This document shows positions 59,984 through 64,000 of a DNA stretch of 64,000 nt, one piece after another. The translations under genes were made by a program, and so were the position numbers. The stretch lies in contig JAQWPT010000011.1 in assembly GCA_029245245.1 (NCBI GenBank), forward strand, positions 124,001-188,000, in the 5' to 3' direction. Under the pieces are notes generated by a model. That model was not told the DNA's origin. It saw only the letters and a program-made list of their open reading frames with translations, and ran no database searches. Source of the DNA: Phycisphaerales bacterium. Its GTDB lineage: Bacteria > Planctomycetota > Phycisphaerae > Phycisphaerales > SM1A02. Position 1 is the stretch's first letter; every line of letters starts with the position of its first letter.

Positions 59984-61024
59984 TCAGGGTGTGGCTGGAG
60001 TCGCCGTGGCGGCGGGGATCTTCGTGATCTGCAGCGTGATGTCCGGATGGGCGTTTCCATCGACGGAGGCGCTGACGGTTTCACCGGTGCCGTCAGGGGC
60101 AAGGGCGAGAAAGTAGGCGACCGGTTTCGACTTGATGCCCTGTTCCAGTTCCAGGTTGGACAGGGGCACGATGCCCACCACGCGTGGGCTGGGGCCGTCG
60201 TTTGATTCCAGTTGTTCCGCCAGGGCAGTGCTGGCTTCAACTTGAACCGATCGAAGCAACGAGTCGGGAAGTGTCACCTTGAACGACGTCATCACGTCCG
60301 GGTTGACCAGGATCTGGAGGTACACCTTGTCCAGGGTGATGCTCCGGTTTCTCGCCACGAGCCGGAAGGAGACACGTGCGGTGGCCGGCTCGATCTGGAC
60401 ATTGGCCAGATCGCTGAACTCTTCGGGCAGGCGAAGGCTGCCGTTGATCGTGTGCAGGACGCCCGGCTCCAGGTGCTGGATTTCCCTCGCGTCGACGACG
60501 GCCTCCAGGGTCGGGCTTTCCGGCAATCGGGCTGCTTCGTCCTTGGGGAGGGTGATGGTGGCTTTTTCCGGACTGACCACGGAGTCCTGTACCAGGGCGC
60601 CTTCAGGCATCCGGGCCCGGACGACGGCATCGACCGAGGCCAGTTCGGTGATGTGCACCTGGAAGTTCGATGGATCCACCGAGTCGATCGAGACTCCCGT
60701 CTCGCGTACTTCCGGGAGTGATTGGATGAGCATCGCCAGGTCTTCGAACGTGTGCATCCCGTTGCGGGCCGGGCTGTTGATCGAGAGTGTTTCGTCCTGC
60801 ATGAGCGTTCGCATCTTGTTGATGGCTCGCTTGGGGCCACCCAGTTGCAGCGTCACCTCGGTATGGGAGGGCTGCACCACGTAGTGCTTTGCGTTGGTGG
60901 CGGTGAAACCCAGCCGAGTCTGCAGGGTGACATCCTCGCTGGTGTAATCTTCGGCCACCAGCCAGATCAGCAGGGCGACGATCGTGACCAGGATCATGCT
61001 GGCAAAGTCGGGTCGACGGTTCAT
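59984..61024 (-). CDS. YbbR-domain protein, CdaA regulator-like
   Basis: 346 residues with one N-terminal membrane helix (FASMILVTIVALLIWLVAED) and a large external part of repeated YbbR-type beta domains (for example around VTLQLGGPKRAI and VDAVVRARMPEG). CdaR, the YbbR-domain partner in Firmicutes, binds CdaA and tunes c-di-AMP output. The four-base overlap with cdaA supports the same pairing here. The tail is Ala/Thr/Pro-rich. glmM, the third member in Firmicutes, is absent. Confidence 0.9.
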   Translation of the reverse strand: MNRRPDFASMILVTIVALLIWLVAEDYTSEDVTLQTRLGFTATNAKHYVVQPSHTEVTLQLGGPKRAINKMRTLMQDETLSINSPARNGMHTFEDLAMLIQSLPEVRETGVSIDSVDPSNFQVHITELASVDAVVRARMPEGALVQDSVVSPEKATITLPKDEAARLPESPTLEAVVDAREIQHLEPGVLHTINGSLRLPEEFSDLANVQIEPATARVSFRLVARNRSITLDKVYLQILVNPDVMTSFKVTLPDSLLRSVQVEASTALAEQLESNDGPSPRVVGIVPLSNLELEQGIKSKPVAYFLALAPDGTGETVSASVDGNAHPDITLQITKIPAATATPATP

Positions 61025-61875
61025 GCCTGGGCCTCCGTCTTCGCGGCGGTTGCAGGGGCTTCCTGCTCCGGGGCATCGGAAGGTGCAGGCGGGGTGCCGC
61101 CATCTGGTGGTCCGGAGAGGTGCTTCAGCAGGACATCGCGGACCTCGTTGGCCTCAAGCCGTGTTTCAAGTTGGCCATCGACTCCGATACTGACCGTACC
61201 GGTTTCCTCACTGACGACCACGACCAGGCAGTCGCTCTCGTGCACCATGCCGAGGGCGGCCCGGTGCCGAGAGCCGAAGTTGGCCGACAGCGATCCCTCT
61301 TCGGCCAGGGGGAACTGGACGCCGGCGGCCATGATGCGGTTTCCTCGGACGACCACACCCAGGTCATGCAGAGGGCTGCTGGGCCAGAAGATCGATTCAA
61401 GCAGTCGGCTGCTGACGGTCGCATCGATCTGTTGTCCGCCTTCCACGAGGCCACCGAGTTGGACATTCCGTTCAACGGCGATGATCGCCCCGAACTGGTT
61501 GCGGCTGAGAAACTCGACCGCCTCGGTGATGGCATCGATGGTCTGGTTCTGGTCGACGCCGCCCCAGCGAATGAACTTGGTCTGCCCGATTCGGATCGCG
61601 GCCTGCCGAAGTTCCGGCTGGAAGATCACGATCAGGAGGACGGCCAGCAGGCCCACGAAGTAGTTGAGGATCAACTCGAGGCGGCCAAAGGACTCGGTGT
61701 TGACCATGACCAGCCAGAGCACCATGAGCACCACGCCCAGGAATCCCAGTCCACGGATGACACCGGCGCCACGCGTGCCTTGGAGGAATCTGAAAACGAG
61801 GTAAACCCCGATCCAGATCACCGCCAATTCGATGAGGATCTCCCAGAAGGCATCCTGAAATGGATAACTGAGCAT
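61021..61875 (-). CDS. cdaA: Membrane diadenylate cyclase CdaA
   Basis: 284 residues: three membrane helices (about 13-32, 40-60, 68-85), then a DAC domain. The catalytic Asp171 is present in SPLHDLG, and RHR (203-205) in GSRHRAALGM is intact; numbering coincides with Listeria CdaA. The usual Asp-Gly-Ala reads Asp-Leu-Gly here. The enzyme makes cyclic di-AMP from two ATP. A Pro/Ala-rich ~35-residue tail ends the protein. An ATG at 61905 is an alternative start. Confidence 0.93.
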   Translation of the reverse strand: MLSYPFQDAFWEILIELAVIWIGVYLVFRFLQGTRGAGVIRGLGFLGVVLMVLWLVMVNTESFGRLELILNYFVGLLAVLLIVIFQPELRQAAIRIGQTKFIRWGGVDQNQTIDAITEAVEFLSRNQFGAIIAVERNVQLGGLVEGGQQIDATVSSRLLESIFWPSSPLHDLGVVVRGNRIMAAGVQFPLAEEGSLSANFGSRHRAALGMVHESDCLVVVVSEETGTVSIGVDGQLETRLEANEVRDVLLKHLSGPPDGGTPPAPSDAPEQEAPATAAKTEAQA

Positions 61876-61909
61876 GGGGGGCCTGTGGACTCCGGGCTCT
61901 TCCATCCAC

Positions 61910-61915
61910 AGTATA
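61910..61915 (-). promoter_or_regulatory. Possible -10 element (TATACT) of cdaA
   Basis: TATACT on the minus strand lies 34 bases before the ATG at 61875, leaving a short leader with GGAG. It is divergent from the next promoter. Confidence 0.4.
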
Positions 61916-61961
61916 GGCGGACATCGCCCCGAGGACGTCTGCATGCTCCTGTTCGATGGAC

Positions 61962-61967
61962 TAGGAT
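61962..61967 (+). promoter_or_regulatory. Putative -10 element (TAGGAT), leaderless arrangement
   Basis: TAGGAT lies seven bases before the ATG at 61975, with no ribosome-binding site. Confidence 0.45.
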
Positions 61968-61974
61968 TCCATCC

Positions 61975-62499
61975 ATGAGTCGATTTGGATCCCAATACCG
62001 TGTGAGCCGCTCGACAGGGGTCTGTGCCGCAACTGGCCAGCCCATCGAGCCTGGCGCGTCATGTGTCGCCGCCCTCTGTGATGACGAGGAGGCCATTCTC
62101 CAGCGAGTCGACTTCTCCCTGGAGGCCTGGGAGTCCGGCGAACGCCCCGAGGGGCTCTTCAGTTTCTGGAAGACCCGGATGCCCGAGCATGGGGAGAAGA
62201 AGAAGATCTTCGTGGATGACCAGGTCCTGCTGGACATCTTTGAGCGGATGGCGGAGGACGATCGGGAGGATCGGCAGGCATTCCGCTTCGTGCTGGGCCT
62301 CATCCTCATCCGCAAGCGATTGTTTCGACATGATTCCCAGCGGAAGGAGGCCGATGGAGATCGAGTCGTCTGGCTGCTCCGTCCCAAGGGTTCGCCTCCC
62401 GAGGCCCCGCTGGTCGAGATGCTCAATCCGGGGATCGGGGATGACGACATCCTCTCGCTGAGCGAGCAACTCGGCGATGTGCTCCAGGGAGATCTCTAG
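61975..62499 (+). CDS. Conserved-looking protein of unknown function (174 aa)
   Basis: Soluble, no signal peptide. The N-terminal part has a CAATG-x7-GASC pattern (Cys18 and Cys29) that could hold a metal or be structural, then a mostly helical charged region (LLDIFERMAEDDREDRQAFR) and FVLGLILIRKRLF. The end is acidic. I do not recognise the family. It is transcribed away from cdaA; the lipoprotein gene follows 41 bases later. Confidence 0.82.
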   Translation: MSRFGSQYRVSRSTGVCAATGQPIEPGASCVAALCDDEEAILQRVDFSLEAWESGERPEGLFSFWKTRMPEHGEKKKIFVDDQVLLDIFERMAEDDREDRQAFRFVLGLILIRKRLFRHDSQRKEADGDRVVWLLRPKGSPPEAPLVEMLNPGIGDDDILSLSEQLGDVLQGDL

Positions 62500-62540
62500 T
62501 CGCTGTTCCGGGAACGAGGTCGTGCCTGCTCTGTGGGGCG

Positions 62541-63389
62541 ATGCTGATCGCCGCCGCGTTGACCGGTTGCGCTCCCAAGGCCGCCACCGTGGCGATGCCG
62601 GAGGGAACACCCCCGGACTGGCCCACGATCCAGGCCCGCTGGAATGCTCGTGCCAACTCCATCAAGGCCCTGCATGGGCACGGGATCTTCGAGACGAGAT
62701 GGACGGACAAGCAGGATCATGCACACGTCGACCAGGGAGACCTGGACCTGTGGTACCTGCATCCAGACCAGTTGGCTACGCGAATTTCCAAGTTTGGAGA
62801 CACCTACGCGGTCACCGGCATGAACCGGGAGCTCAACTGGGTGTATCTGGAAGGGGGCTCGAGTGTTTTCTACTACGGCGACCTCGACACGCACAACGTT
62901 CTCAGCATCTACTCCATCCCGGTGGACCCATGGTTGTACCGCGGCATTCTCGGGCTGGCGCCATTGATGACGCAGCAGCCTCCCACCATCTCGTGGGATG
63001 GGGATGCCGGCGCCTGGCTCATCGTGCTGCACGGCCTGAAGGTGCACCAGCCTTCCCGGCTGTGGCTCCGTCCCGGGGCGATGTACCCGGATCGCATGGA
63101 ATACACCGGTACTGTCCCTGATCGCCGCATCATGATCCAGCATGACCATCGTCGTACCCGCGTCATCGAACTGCCGGGCGAGCCCGTCGGCAACTGGCCG
63201 ACGTTCTCCAACGCGATGGCGATCGAGTTGTATTCGGGTGCAGACCTGGAGAGCAGGAGCCTGGTGGTCTTTGATCGCCTGTCGTGCGATGTCGAAGACG
63301 AACCGGTGGATCGCGTATTCGACATGGAAGTCATGATCGAGGGACTTGCTCCGGATCGAATCGAGTTCCTGGGGGGAGAGGCTCCATGA
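62541..63389 (+). CDS. Lipoprotein of unknown function, LolA/LolB-like region possible
   Basis: 282 residues. A short signal sequence ends in the lipobox ALTGC, so the mature protein starts at Cys10 with a lipid anchor. The rest is beta-strand-rich (GHGIFETRWTDKQDHAHV; DLDLWYLHPDQLATRISKF; RLWLRPGAMYPDRMEYTG), in a pattern reminiscent of LolA/LolB-like folds, but no motif settles this. The signal is rather short; a longer start may be hidden upstream in frame, with no good codon seen. Its stop overlaps the next gene (ATGA). Confidence 0.78.
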   Translation: MLIAAALTGCAPKAATVAMPEGTPPDWPTIQARWNARANSIKALHGHGIFETRWTDKQDHAHVDQGDLDLWYLHPDQLATRISKFGDTYAVTGMNRELNWVYLEGGSSVFYYGDLDTHNVLSIYSIPVDPWLYRGILGLAPLMTQQPPTISWDGDAGAWLIVLHGLKVHQPSRLWLRPGAMYPDRMEYTGTVPDRRIMIQHDHRRTRVIELPGEPVGNWPTFSNAMAIELYSGADLESRSLVVFDRLSCDVEDEPVDRVFDMEVMIEGLAPDRIEFLGGEAP

Positions 63390-64000
63390 TCAGGTGGTTT
63401 CGTTGGCTGGCAGCCACCATGGTGCTGGCCTCCATGCCGGTGCAGGCGGAGGTTTCCACGTCGAACATCCTGCCCGCGGCAGGAGCCGGCGAGCACATCT
63501 GGTTCCTGCTCCCCAGCGAAAATCCGATCGGTCAGTGGGACCTGTGCCATGTCGGTCGTCGTCCCGGTTCCGTTTCGTACCGGGCGGTACGACGACTTGC
63601 CCAGCGGCCCGTCGCCATGGCTGCCTGGGGGAACACTCTCTGGCTGGTGATGGCGTCGAACCACGCCCGTGAGGACACCTGGGACGTCTACCAGTTGCGG
63701 GCCAAGTACCAGGCCGCGCTGGATATGGATCTCATGGAACCCCAGGATGGGTTGGGCCCGCTCCCCCCATTGGCGGGGCTCGATGTCATCGATGCCATGG
63801 CGGGAACATCCATTGGTCCGGTGGTCATCGGTACCAGCAATGGGGAACGGGCCGGCATGCAGTTGACATCCGGGCAGTGGGGCGAGGTAGAACTTCCCGC
63901 AGGCCTGCCTGCCGCCGATGCGTCCAGGGCCCACGTGACCGGGTGCTGCGGTCCCGGTGGCCTTGCACTGGTCATCGACGATGCCGGTTCCATCATGTCC
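63386..64000 (+). CDS. Secreted protein of unknown function, truncated by window edge
   Basis: The ATG at 63386 overlaps the lipoprotein stop, and the frame stays open to the last base (205 residues). A signal peptide (RWFRWLAATMVLASMPVQA) is followed by alternating hydrophobic strands typical of beta-propellers (HIWFLLPSENPIGQWDLCHV; LWLVMASNHARED; PVVIGTSNGERAG). The C-terminal part is outside the window, so the fold is only suggested. Translational coupling indicates it works with the lipoprotein. Confidence 0.8.
   Translation, partial: MIRWFRWLAATMVLASMPVQAEVSTSNILPAAGAGEHIWFLLPSENPIGQWDLCHVGRRPGSVSYRAVRRLAQRPVAMAAWGNTLWLVMASNHAREDTWDVYQLRAKYQAALDMDLMEPQDGLGPLPPLAGLDVIDAMAGTSIGPVVIGTSNGERAGMQLTSGQWGEVELPAGLPAADASRAHVTGCCGPGGLALVIDDAGSIMS

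Noticed and set aside
1-64000. CRISPR arrays, insertion sequences, phage genes, rRNA and tRNA genes
   Set aside because: No regularly spaced repeats, transposase or integrase motifs, or RNA gene hallmarks were seen on either strand by reading; a tRNA scan would settle the last point.

Overview
The window is high-GC, gene-dense bacterial chromosome with Gram-negative-type genes (secretin, heptosyltransferase, GmhB-like phosphatase, lipoproteins). Secreted proteins carry dockerin-like repeats of the form DxNxDGxVDxxDLLxVIxxWG. This combination, together with the large S10/spc/alpha cluster, fits Planctomycetota, most likely Phycisphaerae. The taxon is an inference, not a demonstrated fact. I found no rRNA, tRNA, CRISPR array, insertion sequence or phage gene, and no gene-free stretch longer than 300 bases.

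Layout. 1-9 kb: the 3' part of a type II secretion / type IV pilus-like operon (secretin, TPR lipoprotein, GspE/PilB ATPase, GspF/PilC) with a signalling block inside it (histidine kinase, response regulator, HD-GYP protein, STAS protein). 9-14 kb: dus, dnaK and pepC. 14-18 kb: two secreted dockerin-like proteins, one a GH13 enzyme, then an SDR. 18-26 kb: mgtC-like, ubiA-like, proS, manA, fabZ-like, a small histone-H1-like protein and purB. 25.8-28.4 kb: an ECF sigma factor overlapping a membrane anti-sigma candidate, then a UbiA-like membrane protein. 28.4-33.3 kb: plsY, an LPS-kinase-like gene, a GT9 glycosyltransferase, gmhB-like, pfk and an SDR. 33.3-41.9 kb: lysS, a secreted transglutaminase-like protein, nnrD, an OB/HD exonuclease-like gene, a GT2 glycosyltransferase and two proteins of unknown function. 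42-56.3 kb: S10-spc-alpha genes on one strand from rpsJ to rplQ with secY, infA and rpoA, lacking rpmD, adk, map and rpsD. 56.3-60 kb: pheS, a tandem pair of duplicated membrane-protein genes, and tyrS. 60-64 kb: cdaA and its YbbR partner facing away from a small conserved-looking gene, a lipoprotein and a truncated secreted protein.

How the genes fit together. The secretion operon pairs a c-di-GMP phosphodiesterase domain (HD-GYP) with a secretion ATPase whose N-terminus resembles the c-di-GMP-binding MshEN fold. The 30-33 kb minus-strand genes look like heptose/LPS core synthesis next to a sugar kinase. Most of the rest is translation, folding and membrane biogenesis.

Main points for a second look: a TANNNT hexamer 6-9 bases upstream of many first genes, suggesting leaderless transcription; a near-consensus sigma-54 site upstream of dnaK; a TTGACA/TATCAT promoter and two-hairpin leader before rpsJ; loss of zinc ligands in S14, L36 and the GmhB-like enzyme; a tandem gene duplication with a visible 26-bp junction repeat; and a changed DGA motif in CdaA.
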